Shown piece after piece: positions 22,374 through 32,521 of a DNA stretch of 64,000 nt. The notes beneath the pieces were generated by a model, which was not told the origin of the DNA, searched no databases, and saw only the letters and a list, made by a program, of their open reading frames with translations. Source of the DNA: Pantoea ananatis LMG 2665 (GTDB lineage: Bacteria; Pseudomonadota; Gammaproteobacteria; Enterobacterales; Enterobacteriaceae); contig NZ_JMJJ01000006.1 in the NCBI RefSeq assembly GCF_000710035.2, positions 496,001 through 560,000 on the forward strand, read 5' to 3'. Every line of letters starts with the position of its first letter. Positions within the stretch are counted from its first letter, which is position 1. A program made the position numbers and the translations under genes.

Positions 22374-24204
22374 GCTTCAACGCGTTGACCGCGCTCTCAA
22401 TCTCAATGGCTTGTACTAAGCCAGAAGGTGGCGATTTCAGTAACTGCGGACAAAGCCTTTCGAGCTCAGCCAGCAAGGTAATCGCCTGGGAGTGATTCCA
22501 GTGTTGAGGCTCTGCATCTTCACGTCGCGCCAGCCACTGGGCCAGTTGCGTAGCAGAGTTCTCTTGCTGCCGGGCGAGATAGCCTAACAGTTCAGGAATC
22601 AAGATTTGTAAATTTTGTGTTCGTAACGGTAAAGGCACCGCACGCAGGATAATGTGGTCACCCTCAGGGTGTAAATCAATGCCCATCAGGTTGAGCAGGC
22701 TGAGATTTTCCTGGGCCGCCTTGCGCTCCGCCGAGGCGATTTTTAACCGCACCGGGATCAAAAGCGGCTGTGATTTCAGCCCACCTTCGGTAGGTTCTAA
22801 CTGTGCCTGCTTTAACCAGCGGGTTGCCACAGGCAGAGCCATTAGCAGTAACCGCTGGCCCTGCTCAAGCAGAGCATACTGGCCTTCAAGCACGGTTAAC
22901 ACGCGGCCAAAACTGTGGGCGTGAGCCGCCAGAGGTGGCACGGCACTGACCGGCTCTCGTGCCGCAGGCTCGGCACTTTTGGTTGCCGGCGAACTCGCCG
23001 GCGTTTTAAGAAGCTGCTGGTAAACCCGGCCTTCGCGTTGGCTGTATCCGGCGTCTTTATTTTGCCAGGCGGGTGCAACCGATGGCCTGGCCGCGTCACC
23101 TGTGACAGCCGGCTGGCTGAAATGATTGCCGCCTGCCGCCTGGCGGTTCTCCTGCTGCCAACGCGGAGTGGGTTCTTCAGCCTGTAACGTTGGCAGAACC
23201 GGGGAGGCGCTTTCCTGCAGCACGCTCATGACGCCCTGATAGATGAAGTCATGCACCAGACGTGACTGATGAAAACGCACTTCGTGTTTTGCCGGATGCA
23301 CATTTACATCGACCTGATGCGGATCTATCTCTAAATACAAGACGTAAGCGGGGTGCTGATCATCCTGTAGTTGGCTCTGAAACGCCTGACGTATAGCATG
23401 ATTGATCAGCTTGTCACGCATCATGCGGCCATTAACATAGCAATACTGAATATCACTCACCTGACGGGAGCCGGACGGATCGGCAACCCAGCCGCGCAAT
23501 ACAAGGTCATCATGTTGCCAGTCTATGCGTAGCGCATGCTGCATGAAGGTCGTCCCGCATATGGCACCCAGCCGACGCTCACGTTGCCCGTCATCATTGA
23601 CGGCCCGGTACTGACGCATCAGTTTGCCGTTATGGCTTAATGAGATAGCCACGTCAAAGCGCGCCAGCGCGATGCGCCGGATCACTTCATCAATATGCCC
23701 GAATTCAGTTTTTTCAGTGCGCATGAATTTGCGCCGGGCTGGCGTGTTGTAAAACAGGTCAAGCACTTCCAGCGTCGATCCACAAGGATGGGCGGCGGGC
23801 TTAACAGTAACGTCCATATCGCGCCCTTCAGCATACGCCTGCCAGGCTTCGTTTTGCTCGGCCGTGCGCGATGTCAGGGTCAGACGAGACACTGAGCTGA
23901 TACTGGCCAGGGCTTCACCGCGAAAGCCCAGGCTCATAATGGCCTCAAGATCGTCCAGCGAAGCAATTTTACTCGTGGCATGCCGAGCCAGCGCCATTGC
24001 CAGCTCATTTTTCGCTATACCGCAGCCGTTATCGCGGATGCGAATCAGTTTTGCGCCACCCTTTTCAATTTCCACATCAATGCGCGTCGCCCCGGCATCA
24101 AGGCTGTTTTCCACCAGCTCTTTGACGACCGATGCAGGACGCTCAACCACTTCTCCCGCCGCAATTTGGTTTGCGAGTTGCGGCGGCAAAATTTGTATTG
24201 GCAT
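22366..24204 (-). CDS. mutL: DNA mismatch repair protein MutL
   Basis: MutL links MutS mismatch recognition to MutH and UvrD. The start at 24204 gives [39 protein letters not shown] (612 aa; E. coli 615). The N-terminal GHKL ATPase has [15 protein letters not shown] and [19 protein letters not shown] Pro/Ala-rich linker of about 100 residues leads to the C-terminal dimerisation domain ([15 protein letters not shown] onwards). No endonuclease motif is present, as expected for a MutH-dependent lineage. Between amiB (49 nt upstream) and miaA (overlapping). Confidence 0.97.
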   Translation of the reverse strand: MPIQILPPQLANQIAAGEVVERPASVVKELVENSLDAGATRIDVEIEKGGAKLIRIRDNGCGIAKNELAMALARHATSKIASLDDLEAIMSLGFRGEALASISSVSRLTLTSRTAEQNEAWQAYAEGRDMDVTVKPAAHPCGSTLEVLDLFYNTPARRKFMRTEKTEFGHIDEVIRRIALARFDVAISLSHNGKLMRQYRAVNDDGQRERRLGAICGTTFMQHALRIDWQHDDLVLRGWVADPSGSRQVSDIQYCYVNGRMMRDKLINHAIRQAFQSQLQDDQHPAYVLYLEIDPHQVDVNVHPAKHEVRFHQSRLVHDFIYQGVMSVLQESASPVLPTLQAEEPTPRWQQENRQAAGGNHFSQPAVTGDAARPSVAPAWQNKDAGYSQREGRVYQQLLKTPASSPATKSAEPAAREPVSAVPPLAAHAHSFGRVLTVLEGQYALLEQGQRLLLMALPVATRWLKQAQLEPTEGGLKSQPLLIPVRLKIASAERKAAQENLSLLNLMGIDLHPEGDHIILRAVPLPLRTQNLQILIPELLGYLARQQENSATQLAQWLARREDAEPQHWNHSQAITLLAELERLCPQLLKSPPSGLVQAIEIESAVNALKHE

Positions 24205-24253
24205 GCTGGATATCCTTGTGGCTGACAACCCGGCACGGCGGCCGGGCTAACAA

Positions 24254-25930
24254 TCAGGATGCAGGGATTTTCAGGTTCTGACCCAACATCACGTTGGTGG
24301 ATTTCAGGTTATTCGCCTGGAGAATCGATTTAGGGCTGACGCCATAATGCGCGGCGATACTGCTCAGCGAGTCTCCCCGCACCACTTTATGCCGCACCGG
24401 GCGATGCGCCCCTGAGGAAGCCGGTGCGGTACGGCTGGCCACCGCACTGGCCGGAACTTTCAGCCGCTGCCCCACCCAGACAACATCGCGCTTCAGGGTG
24501 TTCATCTGCCGCAGTGTTGCCATGCTCACGCCATATTTTGCCGCGATTCCTGAGAGCGTTTCGCCGCGCGTTACAGTATGCCGCTGAATGGCGCCCGTAT
24601 ACTGCGTCTCTCCGGTCGCCGGATTACTGACTACGCTGACCGCTGGCGACGTAGCCAGCGGCCGGTTTTCCTCCTTTGGGACCGATTGTAGCGGGTGCGC
24701 CAGGAAATAAGCGCGCAGTCCTTTATATATCGACTGAGCAATCTTATCCTGGTGTGCGCTACTGCCGAGCAGTCGCTCCTCCGAGGCATTACTAATAAAA
24801 CCGGTTTCCACCAACAGGGAAGGAATATCCGGCGAACGTAACACGCCAAGACTGGCATGCTCAGGTAAACGCTTGTGTAAAGACGTGACGCCACGCAGCT
24901 GCTGAATCACCTTCGTCGCGATGTCATACCCGACGCGCTGCGAGTGACCAAACTGCAAATCCAGCACGGCCTGACTCAGATAGGGATCGGCCTGACTGTT
25001 CGCCAGCAGATCGCCTGCTCCGCCTAACAGTTCTGACTGTTTCTCTTTCTGCTCCAGCCAGTTTGCCATCTCACTGTTCGCGCGGCGGTTAGACAATACC
25101 CAAACAGAGGCTCCGGTTGCCGCATGGCTGGGTGCCGCATCGGCGTGAATTGACACCAGCACGTTAGCATTCGCTTTGCGCGCAACGTCTGAACGGCCCA
25201 TTACAGAGATAAAATAGTCGCCGTCACGCGTCAGAACCCCTTTGAACATGGGATCGTCGTTTAACAACACTTTCAGTTTACGCGCAATGGCGATGGTGAC
25301 GTTTTTCTCTTTAAGTCCGTGCTGGCCTATCGCCCCGGGATCCTGGCCTCCGTGTCCGGCATCAATGGCTACAATAACCGTGTCGTTTCGGCTGGCAACC
25401 CCACCGGGACGGACCGTGCTGTTGGTGTTGGTGACCGTGGTCACCGGGTTAGCATTGAACGGATTACTGGCTGCGGTTTCCCGTGCTCGTGTCGGCGCAG
25501 GCTCGGCTGCAACCACGGGCGCGCTGCGCGTAACGGCCGGATGTTTACCCTGTATGGTAAAGACCACGCTGTACTGACTGCCGTTGCGTTGCGTAACGGC
25601 GCGGGTTTTTCCAGACTGCGTCAGCTCAAAGACCAGACGTATGCTTTGTTTATCTTTTGGGGTACTGGTACGAATGCGTTTAACGATGTTATCGCCGCTA
25701 AACGTCAGGGGTAAGCCTTTGATGACGCCGCTTTGACGAATATCCAGCACCACACGGTCGGGATTGTGTAGCGGAAAGTAGGCATAAACCGGTTGGCCGG
25801 AAAAACTCAGCGTAACCGTGGCCTGATTTCCGCCATTCGATACCTGAATATCAGACAGGTTAGCGGCAAACAGGGGGCCGGTAATGAGTAGCAATCCTGC
25901 CACAACGAGCATTTTCATCCATGTCATCAT
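24254..25930 (-). CDS. amiB: N-acetylmuramoyl-L-alanine amidase AmiB with two C-terminal LysM repeats
   Basis: AmiB cleaves the amide bond between MurNAc and the stem peptide during septal splitting; EnvC activates it in E. coli. The protein has 558 aa. A signal peptide (to about residue 23, FAA) is followed by an AMIN domain (about 25-130, septal targeting), a Pro/Thr/Asn linker, then the Amidase_3 domain with [22 protein letters not shown] and LVETGFISN zinc or catalytic residues. Two LysM repeats follow, both [22 protein letters not shown], ending PAS. E. coli AmiB is about 445 aa with no LysM. Its ATG overlaps the tsaE TGA (ATGA). Confidence 0.95.
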   Translation of the reverse strand: MMTWMKMLVVAGLLLITGPLFAANLSDIQVSNGGNQATVTLSFSGQPVYAYFPLHNPDRVVLDIRQSGVIKGLPLTFSGDNIVKRIRTSTPKDKQSIRLVFELTQSGKTRAVTQRNGSQYSVVFTIQGKHPAVTRSAPVVAAEPAPTRARETAASNPFNANPVTTVTNTNSTVRPGGVASRNDTVIVAIDAGHGGQDPGAIGQHGLKEKNVTIAIARKLKVLLNDDPMFKGVLTRDGDYFISVMGRSDVARKANANVLVSIHADAAPSHAATGASVWVLSNRRANSEMANWLEQKEKQSELLGGAGDLLANSQADPYLSQAVLDLQFGHSQRVGYDIATKVIQQLRGVTSLHKRLPEHASLGVLRSPDIPSLLVETGFISNASEERLLGSSAHQDKIAQSIYKGLRAYFLAHPLQSVPKEENRPLATSPAVSVVSNPATGETQYTGAIQRHTVTRGETLSGIAAKYGVSMATLRQMNTLKRDVVWVGQRLKVPASAVASRTAPASSGAHRPVRHKVVRGDSLSSIAAHYGVSPKSILQANNLKSTNVMLGQNLKIPAS

Positions 25931-26403
25931 GCCCGGACCCTGCCTTGTTCGATCTGATCAACCCAGCGCTGCCCCTGGGCGGAGTGCGCAACCAGCTCGG
26001 CTTGCCGCGCTTCATCGACATAACGGAGCGTCAACGCCACGTCCGGCGGGGGCAAAATACCGGCGCCCTGTTGGGGCCACTCAACCAGACAAACCGCGTC
26101 GTTCGTGAAGTAGTCACGAATGCCCATAAACTCCAGCTCTTCCGGATCGGCAAGGCGGTAGAGATCGAAATGATAAACGGAACGCCCTTCAAGAACATAA
26201 GGCTCGACGAGGGTGTAGGTAGGGCTTTTCACATTGCCCGGATGACCGGATGCCTGCAAGAAACCGCGGCTGAAGGTGGTCTTTCCTGCGCCGAGGTCGC
26301 CATAAAGATAGATCACCGCCGCATTGCCACAGGCCTGCGCCAGTTGAGCACCCAGTTCGAGTGTTGCCGCCTCATTGGGCAAAGATATAACACAGCTCTT
26401 CAT
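25927..26403 (-). CDS. tsaE: tRNA N6-threonylcarbamoyladenosine synthesis ATPase TsaE
   Basis: TsaE (YjeE) is a small P-loop ATPase that, with TsaB and TsaD, makes t6A37 on ANN-decoding tRNAs. The 158-aa protein has Walker [27 protein letters not shown] and the YHFDLYRL and LVEWPQQG motifs. It overlaps nnr upstream and amiB downstream by 4 nt each (ATGA), a strong sign of translational coupling. Confidence 0.97.
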   Translation of the reverse strand: MKSCVISLPNEAATLELGAQLAQACGNAAVIYLYGDLGAGKTTFSRGFLQASGHPGNVKSPTYTLVEPYVLEGRSVYHFDLYRLADPEELEFMGIRDYFTNDAVCLVEWPQQGAGILPPPDVALTLRYVDEARQAELVAHSAQGQRWVDQIEQGRVRA

Positions 26404-27920
26404 GCTTCTTGATTCATCTCTGGATTAACAAACTGCCACAGCAGATCAAATAAGTCTGATGCCAGCATGCCGCGCGTGCCCCGCTGCTCAGCCAACGTAT
26501 CAGCGGCAGCACCGTGAGCAACACAACCTGCACAGGCAGCATCAAACAGCGCCAATTTTTGTCCCATTAACGAGGCAATAATACCGGTGAGCACATCACC
26601 CATTCCGCCCGATGCCATCCCGGCATTACCCACATCGGCAAACGCCATTTGCCCGTTTTCACTGGCGATAATCGTGCCCGCACCTTTTAATACGGCAACG
26701 CCACCATAACGTTTCGCCAGCTCTCGTGCGGCTTGTAAGCGGTCACTCTCAATTTCGCTGGTCTTAACACCCAGTAAACGAGCAGCTTCACCCGGATGCG
26801 GCGTTATAATGCGATTCTGACGTTTCTCAGCGCTTATTGCCAGCAAGTTAAACGCATCTGCATCCCAAAGCATGGGCTTTTCAGTACTTTTAACCTTTTC
26901 GAGCGCCTTTTTGCCCCATTCCCGCTGTCCCAGCCCCGGACCGATGGCGATGACGTCCGCCCATTCCAGCGCATCAGCCAGTCCCGCGTCCGTGAGCACA
27001 TCCACCATAATTTCCGGGCGCGCGGTGAGGATAGGGATAATATTGTCTTTGTGAGTAAGCACTCGCACCAAACCACTTCCCGTTCGTAGCGCGGCTTCTG
27101 CCGACATCCGCACGGCACCGGCGGTGCCGCTGTCACCGCCTATCACCAACAAACGCCCCTGATCGCCTTTGTGGGACGTTGCTTTACGCGGTTTCAGCCA
27201 GTGGGATAAGAAACGGGCATCATAGCGAGCCATAGGCGGCGACTGCGCTGACAGAAAGCTTTGCAGTCCCAGGTCGGCAAAGTAAAGCGACCCAATACAG
27301 TCCCGCGCCTTGCCGGTAAGCTGTCCGGGCTTAAGCGCAATAACGCTCAACGTATGCGTGGCATTGATAACCTCTCCCGGTGTGTTGCCTGTCGCTGCAG
27401 ACAGACCAGAGGGGAGGTCAATCGCCATGACTGGCGCGTCATGTGCGTTTGCCTGAGTTATCAGGGTGGAAACAGGTTCGGCGGGCGCCCGGCTGATGCC
27501 TGTTCCCAGTAACGCATCGACGATAATATCGACCTTTTCAGGCCAGGCCACGTCGGGCGCATGGATCACCCCACCCGCTTCAAGCCAGCTGTTTCTGGCG
27601 GCCTCCGCTTCGTCGGGCAGCGGCTTATCGCTATCACAGGCCAGAAGCGTCACCTGTTTGCCTGCAGCCTGCGCCAGACGGGCAACCACATAACCATCGC
27701 CTCCGTTATTGCCATGACCGCACAGCACCAGCCAGTGCTCTGCATCCGGCCAGTGGACAGTTATATGCTCATAGGCGGCCTGTCCTGCCCTTAACATCAG
27801 CTCGTAGAGCGAGATACCCAGTGCATCGGCACCCTCACGCTCAAGTTGTGCCAGTGCCTGCGCAGGCCAGACAGAGTGTGGTAAACTGCTGCCGTTTCTC
27901 TTCGAATTCTGGTTAGTCAT
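26400..27920 (-). CDS. nnr: Bifunctional NAD(P)H-hydrate epimerase / ADP-dependent NAD(P)H-hydrate dehydratase
   Basis: Nnr (YjeF, 506 aa) repairs damaged NAD(P)HX. The N-terminal epimerase domain has [18 protein letters not shown] and [13 protein letters not shown] (about residues 1-215). The C-terminal ribokinase-like dehydratase domain has [55 protein letters not shown] and the [16 protein letters not shown] motif. Its start codon overlaps that of divergent queG (CATG at 27918-27921). First gene of the superoperon. Confidence 0.97.
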   Translation of the reverse strand: MTNQNSKRNGSSLPHSVWPAQALAQLEREGADALGISLYELMLRAGQAAYEHITVHWPDAEHWLVLCGHGNNGGDGYVVARLAQAAGKQVTLLACDSDKPLPDEAEAARNSWLEAGGVIHAPDVAWPEKVDIIVDALLGTGISRAPAEPVSTLITQANAHDAPVMAIDLPSGLSAATGNTPGEVINATHTLSVIALKPGQLTGKARDCIGSLYFADLGLQSFLSAQSPPMARYDARFLSHWLKPRKATSHKGDQGRLLVIGGDSGTAGAVRMSAEAALRTGSGLVRVLTHKDNIIPILTARPEIMVDVLTDAGLADALEWADVIAIGPGLGQREWGKKALEKVKSTEKPMLWDADAFNLLAISAEKRQNRIITPHPGEAARLLGVKTSEIESDRLQAARELAKRYGGVAVLKGAGTIIASENGQMAFADVGNAGMASGGMGDVLTGIIASLMGQKLALFDAACAGCVAHGAAADTLAEQRGTRGMLASDLFDLLWQFVNPEMNQEA

Positions 27921-29058
27921 GTCATACCCTCTCGATCTTGATCAACTCGCTCAACACATTAAACAGTGGGGACGCGATCTCGGCTTTCAGCAGGTCGGTA
28001 TTACCGACACCGATCTCAGCGCTGAAGAACCGCGTCTGCAGGCATGGCTGGACAAACAGTACCATGGCGAGATGGAATGGATGGCCCGCCATGGAATGAT
28101 GCGTGCGCGTCCCCATGAGCTGTTACCCGGTACGCTGCGGGTGATCAGCGTGCGCATGAATTATCTTCCTGCCAAAGCCGCTTTCGCCAGTACGCTGAAA
28201 AACCCACAGTTAGGTTATGTCAGCCGCTATGCGCTGGGCCGTGATTACCACAAAGTATTGCGCAATCGCCTGAAAAAGCTCGGAGAAATGATTCAGGCCC
28301 ACTGTGGCGAAAGCCAGTTTCGTCCGTTTGTCGATTCTGCCCCACTGCTTGAACGCCCTCTGGCAGAGAAAGCCGGATTGGGCTGGACCGGCAAACACTC
28401 GTTGATCCTGAACCGCGAAGCGGGCTCATGGTTTTTCCTGGGGGAATTGCTGATCGATCTGCCTCTGCCGATAGATTCCCCACAGGAAGAGCAGTGTGGA
28501 CGCTGCGTGGCCTGCATGACGATTTGCCCGACAGGCGCTATCGTGGCGCCTTACACGGTGGATGCCCGCCGCTGCATTTCCTACCTGACGATTGAGCTCG
28601 AAGGCGCCATCCCCGAAGCGCTGCGGCCCCTGATGGGAAACCGCATTTATGGCTGTGACGACTGCCAGCTCATCTGTCCCTGGAACCGCTATGGGCAACT
28701 GACTGACGAAGCGGATTTTTCACCCCGCGCAGCGCTGCATGCGCCAGCGTTAACCGCCCTGTTTCAGTGGGATGAAGCGAAATTCCTGCGTATTACCGAA
28801 GGCTCTCCCATCCGCCGAATTGGTTATCAGCGCTGGTCACGCAATATTGCGGTGGCGCTAGGGAATGCCCCGTGGAGCGCAGAGATCCTCCCCATACTCG
28901 AACAGCGGCTGGGGGAAAGTGATTTACTGGACGAACATATTCAGTGGGCCATTGCGCAGCAACAGGATAAGCGAAAGCACGTAGAGATTGACGTACAGCC
29001 AGCACAGCAAAAAAGGCTCGTCAGGGTAATAGAGAAGGGATTGCCGCGTGATGCCTGA
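27919..29058 (+). CDS. queG: Epoxyqueuosine reductase QueG
   Basis: QueG is a cobalamin-dependent iron-sulfur enzyme that reduces epoxyqueuosine in tRNA to queuosine, the last step of the pathway. The 379-residue protein carries two 4Fe-4S motifs: CGRCVACMTICPTGAIV (about residues 193-209) and CDDCQLICPWN (about 246-256). N-terminal motifs such as RVISVRMNYLP and GRDYHKVLRNRLKKL are family-typical. The C-terminal part is a HEAT-like segment. It starts inside the nnr start region on the opposite strand. The AT-rich DnaA-box region begins right after its stop. Confidence 0.96.
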   Translation: MSYPLDLDQLAQHIKQWGRDLGFQQVGITDTDLSAEEPRLQAWLDKQYHGEMEWMARHGMMRARPHELLPGTLRVISVRMNYLPAKAAFASTLKNPQLGYVSRYALGRDYHKVLRNRLKKLGEMIQAHCGESQFRPFVDSAPLLERPLAEKAGLGWTGKHSLILNREAGSWFFLGELLIDLPLPIDSPQEEQCGRCVACMTICPTGAIVAPYTVDARRCISYLTIELEGAIPEALRPLMGNRIYGCDDCQLICPWNRYGQLTDEADFSPRAALHAPALTALFQWDEAKFLRITEGSPIRRIGYQRWSRNIAVALGNAPWSAEILPILEQRLGESDLLDEHIQWAIAQQQDKRKHVEIDVQPAQQKRLVRVIEKGLPRDA

Positions 29059-29095
29059 TTGCGCAACGATACACAGGAAACAGATTTCCACATCC

Positions 29096-29104
29096 TGTGA
29101 ATAA
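29096..29104 (-). promoter_or_regulatory. DnaA box (TGTGAATAA)
   Basis: Matches the relaxed consensus TTATNCACA on the minus strand exactly. It is the box on the queG side of the IHF site. Confidence 0.7.
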
Positions 29105-29187
29105 AAATAAAAACACCTTGTCATTCAATCGTAATAACACAAGTGACAGAATCAAATAACATAATGAAATATTATTATTTCTTTAAC

Positions 29188-29200
29188 TATCAATAGATTA
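29188..29200 (+). promoter_or_regulatory. IHF-binding consensus
   Basis: TATCAATAGATTA fits WATCAANNNNTTR at every defined position, within a long AT-rich flank that is typical of IHF sites. It is flanked by DnaA boxes about 84 nt to the left and 57 nt to the right. Confidence 0.65.
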
Positions 29201-29256
29201 AATAAAATTTGTGTTATTTTGCAAATGCGTCTAGCGTTTGGCTTAATCCCTATATC

Positions 29257-29265
29257 TGTGGATAA
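29257..29265 (-). promoter_or_regulatory. DnaA box (TGTGGATAA, perfect)
   Basis: Exact TTATCCACA on the minus strand. It lies inside a 15-nt sequence (CTGTGGATAACTCTG) repeated at 29323-29337. Confidence 0.75.
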
Positions 29266-29323
29266 CTCTGTTTAAAAGAGTTTTACAGAACGGCAAAAAA
29301 GCATGAACAGTCATCTGTCCTGC

Positions 29324-29332
29324 TGTGGATAA
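29324..29332 (-). promoter_or_regulatory. DnaA box (TGTGGATAA, perfect)
   Basis: Second exact copy in the same orientation as the box at 29257 and in the same 15-nt repeat. The two are 67 bp apart start to start. Confidence 0.75.
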
Positions 29333-29397
29333 CTCTGACTGTAGTACTAAAGATCATCATCCAGCCTGGCAGGCTGCGACAAAGAAAGTGACAAAAC

Positions 29398-29473
<76 letters not shown>

Positions 29474-29499
29474 ATAGAAGGGCACTGCTAAACATATTT

Positions 29500-29575
<76 letters not shown>

Positions 29576-29600
29576 ATAGAGGGTACTGCTAAACATAATT

Positions 29601-29676
<76 letters not shown>

Positions 29677-29717
29677 GCCTTGTACCGTCATAAATTCTTC
29701 ACCGGTACGGGGTGCGC

Positions 29718-29745
29718 ATTATACGAGAAATCGCTGCTGCTGCAA
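29718..29745 (-). promoter_or_regulatory. Promoter of the tRNA-Gly operon
   Basis: On the minus strand, -35 TTGCAG (complement of 29740-29745), a 16-nt spacer, and a perfect -10 TATAAT (complement of 29718-29723), followed by the GC-rich discriminator GCGCACCCC. GC-rich discriminators are typical of stable-RNA promoters under stringent control. Confidence 0.85.
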
Positions 29746-29829
29746 GATGCTTACAGCAAAAATTTGCGCTTTTGATGCGTTTGCTGCTTATTGCATCAAC
29801 CTGGCGATTTCCTGCGCACCCTTTGCGGT

Positions 29830-30378
29830 TTAAAGCTGCAAAAAGTGTTGGCGGTAGTACGCCAGTTCGGCAACGGACTCACGAATATCGTCTAACGCCT
29901 GATGCGAGCCGCTCTTTTTGAAGCCTGGAAGAATGTCTGGCTTCCAACGACGAGCCAGTTCCTTGAGCGTGCTGACATCTAAATAGCGGTAGTGGAAATA
30001 GGCTTCCAGCTCTGGCATGTACTTGAACAGGAAACGGCGATCCTGCCCAATGCTGTTGCCGCAGATGGGCGAGGTATTTGCGGGCACCCACTGCTGTAGG
30101 AACTCGATAGTCGCTTTTTCCGCAGCGCGATCGTCAATCTTACTGGCCTTCACCCGTTCCACCAAACCGCTATTCGTATGTGTACGGACGTTCCATTCGT
30201 CCATTAAGGCGAGCTGTGCATCTGACTGATGAACCGCCATCACCGGCCCTTCAGCCAGGATATTGAGGTCGGCATCGGTCACGATAGTGGCGATCTCAAT
30301 AATGCGATCGCGTTCCGGATCGAGTCCGGTCATTTCAAGGTCGATCCAAATTAGATTATTTTCGTTTCCAGTGGCCAT
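29830..30378 (-). CDS. orn: Oligoribonuclease
   Basis: Orn is the essential DEDDh exonuclease that degrades 2-5-nt RNAs, including linear di-nucleotides from cyclic-di-GMP, to mononucleotides. The start at 30378 gives [24 protein letters not shown], 182 aa; the E. coli protein is 181 and starts MSANENN. DEDD residues lie in IWIDLEMTG, the [15 protein letters not shown] stretch, [16 protein letters not shown] and [11 protein letters not shown]. Divergent from rsgA; the 99-nt gap holds both promoters. Confidence 0.98.
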   Translation of the reverse strand: MATGNENNLIWIDLEMTGLDPERDRIIEIATIVTDADLNILAEGPVMAVHQSDAQLALMDEWNVRTHTNSGLVERVKASKIDDRAAEKATIEFLQQWVPANTSPICGNSIGQDRRFLFKYMPELEAYFHYRYLDVSTLKELARRWKPDILPGFKKSGSHQALDDIRESVAELAYYRQHFLQL

Positions 30379-30477
30379 GCTGTTACCTGTGGTTGCTGAG
30401 TCGTCATTCATCATGAATAAGGTGTATCATAGACGTTTTGCCCCTCAGGGCGAAATCCAGCTAAACGGTGAGGGTGA

Positions 30478-31527
30478 GTGAGTAAAAATAAACTGTCTAA
30501 AGGTCAACAACGTCGCGTAAGCGCTAACCACGATCGTCGTTTGAACCAGCGCAAAACGCGCCCGGAAGCGGACGATAATTTGTTTGGTCAGGACGCAGAG
30601 GGCGTGGTGGTCAGCCGATTTGGCATGCATGCCGATGTCGAGGACAGTGCTGGCCTTACCCACCGTTGCAATATACGTCGTACGATTCGTTCGCTGGTCA
30701 CCGGCGATCGGGTGGTATGGCGTCCCGCGCTAAACGGCGGTAAAGGTATTGTTGAAGCGGTGCACGAACGCACCAGCGTGCTGACGCGCCCCGATTTCTA
30801 CGATGGCGTCAAACCCATCGCCGCAAACATCGATCAAATTATTATCGTGTCCGCGATTCTGCCAGAGCTGTCACTGAATATTATCGACCGTTATCTGGTC
30901 GCCAGCGAAACACTGGATATTGAGCCCCTGCTGGTGCTGAACAAAATCGATCTGCTGGATGACAACGCACGTGCGTTTGTTGACGAGCAGATGGAGATTT
31001 ACCGCAAGATCGGTTATCGGGTATTGATGGTTTCCAGCCATGTGAAAGAGGGTTTGAATGCACTGCAGGCAGCCTTAACTGACCGGATAAGTATCTTTGC
31101 CGGGCAGTCCGGCGTAGGTAAGTCCAGCCTGCTGAACGCCCTGCTTGGCTTCGATCAACAGCAGGACACCGCCATTCTGACCAATGATGTTTCCGATGTT
31201 TCCGGACTGGGCCAACATACCACGACCGCATCCCGGCTTTATCATTTCCCCGAGGGCGGGGATGTGATTGATTCTCCGGGTGTCCGTGAGTTTGGTTTGT
31301 GGCATCTTGAGCCGGAACAAATCACGCGTGGATTTGTCGAATTCCGTGCGTTCTTAGGCGATTGTAAGTTTCGTGACTGTAAGCATGACACCGATCCGGG
31401 CTGTGCGATTCGTGAAGCCGTTGAAAACGGCAAAATCGATCAATCACGCTTCTATAACTACCACCGTATTCTTGAAAGCATGGCGCAAATGAAAACCCGG
31501 AAAAACTTCGCCGAGAGTGAAGATTAA
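30478..31527 (+). CDS. rsgA: Ribosome small-subunit biogenesis GTPase RsgA
   Basis: RsgA (YjeQ/EngC) is a circularly permuted GTPase that helps late maturation of the 30S subunit. It starts at GTG 30478 ([14 protein letters not shown]); 349 aa. Motif order is permuted: LNKIDLLD (G4) precedes the P-loop [16 protein letters not shown] (G1), then [11 protein letters not shown] (G3). An N-terminal OB fold ([11 protein letters not shown]) and a C-terminal zinc motif ([16 protein letters not shown]) are present. Followed by psd. Confidence 0.97.
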   Translation: MSKNKLSKGQQRRVSANHDRRLNQRKTRPEADDNLFGQDAEGVVVSRFGMHADVEDSAGLTHRCNIRRTIRSLVTGDRVVWRPALNGGKGIVEAVHERTSVLTRPDFYDGVKPIAANIDQIIIVSAILPELSLNIIDRYLVASETLDIEPLLVLNKIDLLDDNARAFVDEQMEIYRKIGYRVLMVSSHVKEGLNALQAALTDRISIFAGQSGVGKSSLLNALLGFDQQQDTAILTNDVSDVSGLGQHTTTASRLYHFPEGGDVIDSPGVREFGLWHLEPEQITRGFVEFRAFLGDCKFRDCKHDTDPGCAIREAVENGKIDQSRFYNYHRILESMAQMKTRKNFAESED

Positions 31528-31619
31528 GGCCCGTAACGGCGTATTCGCCATCTGACTGGGGCGCTGTTACAATCCGCTCCCTTTTTGTCAATGTTATGAA
31601 AGATAGCCAGGAGGCTAGG

Positions 31620-32516
31620 GTGTTTGATCGTTTTAAACTCGGCTTGAATCACATTCTTCCAAAAAAATGGCTGACTGAACTTGCGGGTTGGGGAGCCAGC
31701 CGTCGCGGCGGCTGGCTGACGAAGCTGGTCATTGATATTTTTGTCTGGTTTTACAAAGTCGATATGGCTGAAGCACGGAAACCGGATACCGCCAGCTACC
31801 GCACCTTTAACGATTTCTTTGTTCGTCCGTTAAAGGACGATGCACGCCCAATCGATCCCGATGCCAGCCTGATCGTTCTGCCTGCTGACGGCGCGATCAG
31901 CCAGCTTGGCCATATTGAAGGCGATCAGATTTTCCAGGCGAAAGGCCATTACTACACGATCGACGCCCTGCTCGCCGGTAATGAGCATATGGCGGCACAG
32001 TTTCGTGAGGGGGAATTTGCGACCACTTACCTGGCACCGCGTGATTATCACCGCGTCCACATGCCTTGTAACGGCATCCTGCGTGAGATGATCTATGTAC
32101 CGGGCGATCTTTACTCCGTTAATCCGCTGACCGCACGTAACATCCCTAACCTCTTTGCCCGTAACGAGCGCGTAATTTGTTACTTTGAAACCGATATGGG
32201 CCCGATGGTGCAGATCCTGGTGGGCGCAACGATTGTCGGCAGCATTGAAACCGTTTGGGCAGGCACCGTCACACCGCCGCGCGAAGGCATTATTAAACGC
32301 TGGCATTACCCGGCCGCCGATCATGACGGTGCCGTGGTATTACTCAAAGGTCAGGAAATGGGCCGCTTTAAACTGGGTTCTACGGTAATCAACCTGTTCG
32401 CGCCTGGCCGAATCAAGCTGGCGGAAAGCCTTGAGGCGGAAAGTAAGGTTCGACTGGGCCAACCTTTAGCGCTCGCCCTTCCACTGACGACTACCGCGCC
32501 TGACGCTGTCGAGTAG
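31620..32516 (+). CDS. psd: Phosphatidylserine decarboxylase
   Basis: Psd makes phosphatidylethanolamine. It is an inner-membrane-associated proenzyme that self-cleaves at the Gly-Ser of LGST to form the pyruvoyl group. Here it starts at GTG 31620, with AGGAGG just upstream, giving 298 aa; E. coli has 322 with a longer acidic tail, so the C-terminus is shorter. [26 protein letters not shown] and [22 protein letters not shown] are conserved. It is followed by mscM 5 nt on, and probably co-transcribed with it. Confidence 0.96.
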   Translation: MFDRFKLGLNHILPKKWLTELAGWGASRRGGWLTKLVIDIFVWFYKVDMAEARKPDTASYRTFNDFFVRPLKDDARPIDPDASLIVLPADGAISQLGHIEGDQIFQAKGHYYTIDALLAGNEHMAAQFREGEFATTYLAPRDYHRVHMPCNGILREMIYVPGDLYSVNPLTARNIPNLFARNERVICYFETDMGPMVQILVGATIVGSIETVWAGTVTPPREGIIKRWHYPAADHDGAVVLLKGQEMGRFKLGSTVINLFAPGRIKLAESLEAESKVRLGQPLALALPLTTTAPDAVE

Positions 32517-32521
32517 AACCT

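Larger units (their letters stand above)
29086..29340. other. datA: Putative datA locus (DnaA-titration and inactivation site)
   Basis: The gap between queG and the glycine tRNA genes (29059-29397, 339 nt) has no gene. It is very AT-rich from 29101 to 29220. It holds three DnaA boxes of the TTATNCACA class: TGTGAATAA at 29096-29104, TGTGGATAA at 29257-29265 and 29324-29332. A perfect IHF consensus (WATCAANNNNTTR) lies at 29188-29200 between them. A weaker box-like TTTCCACA occurs near 29086-29094. In E. coli, datA sits in exactly this queG-glyV interval, and uses IHF plus a DnaA-box cluster to promote DnaA-ATP hydrolysis. The identification rests on position plus motifs; function is inferred. 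Confidence 0.75.
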
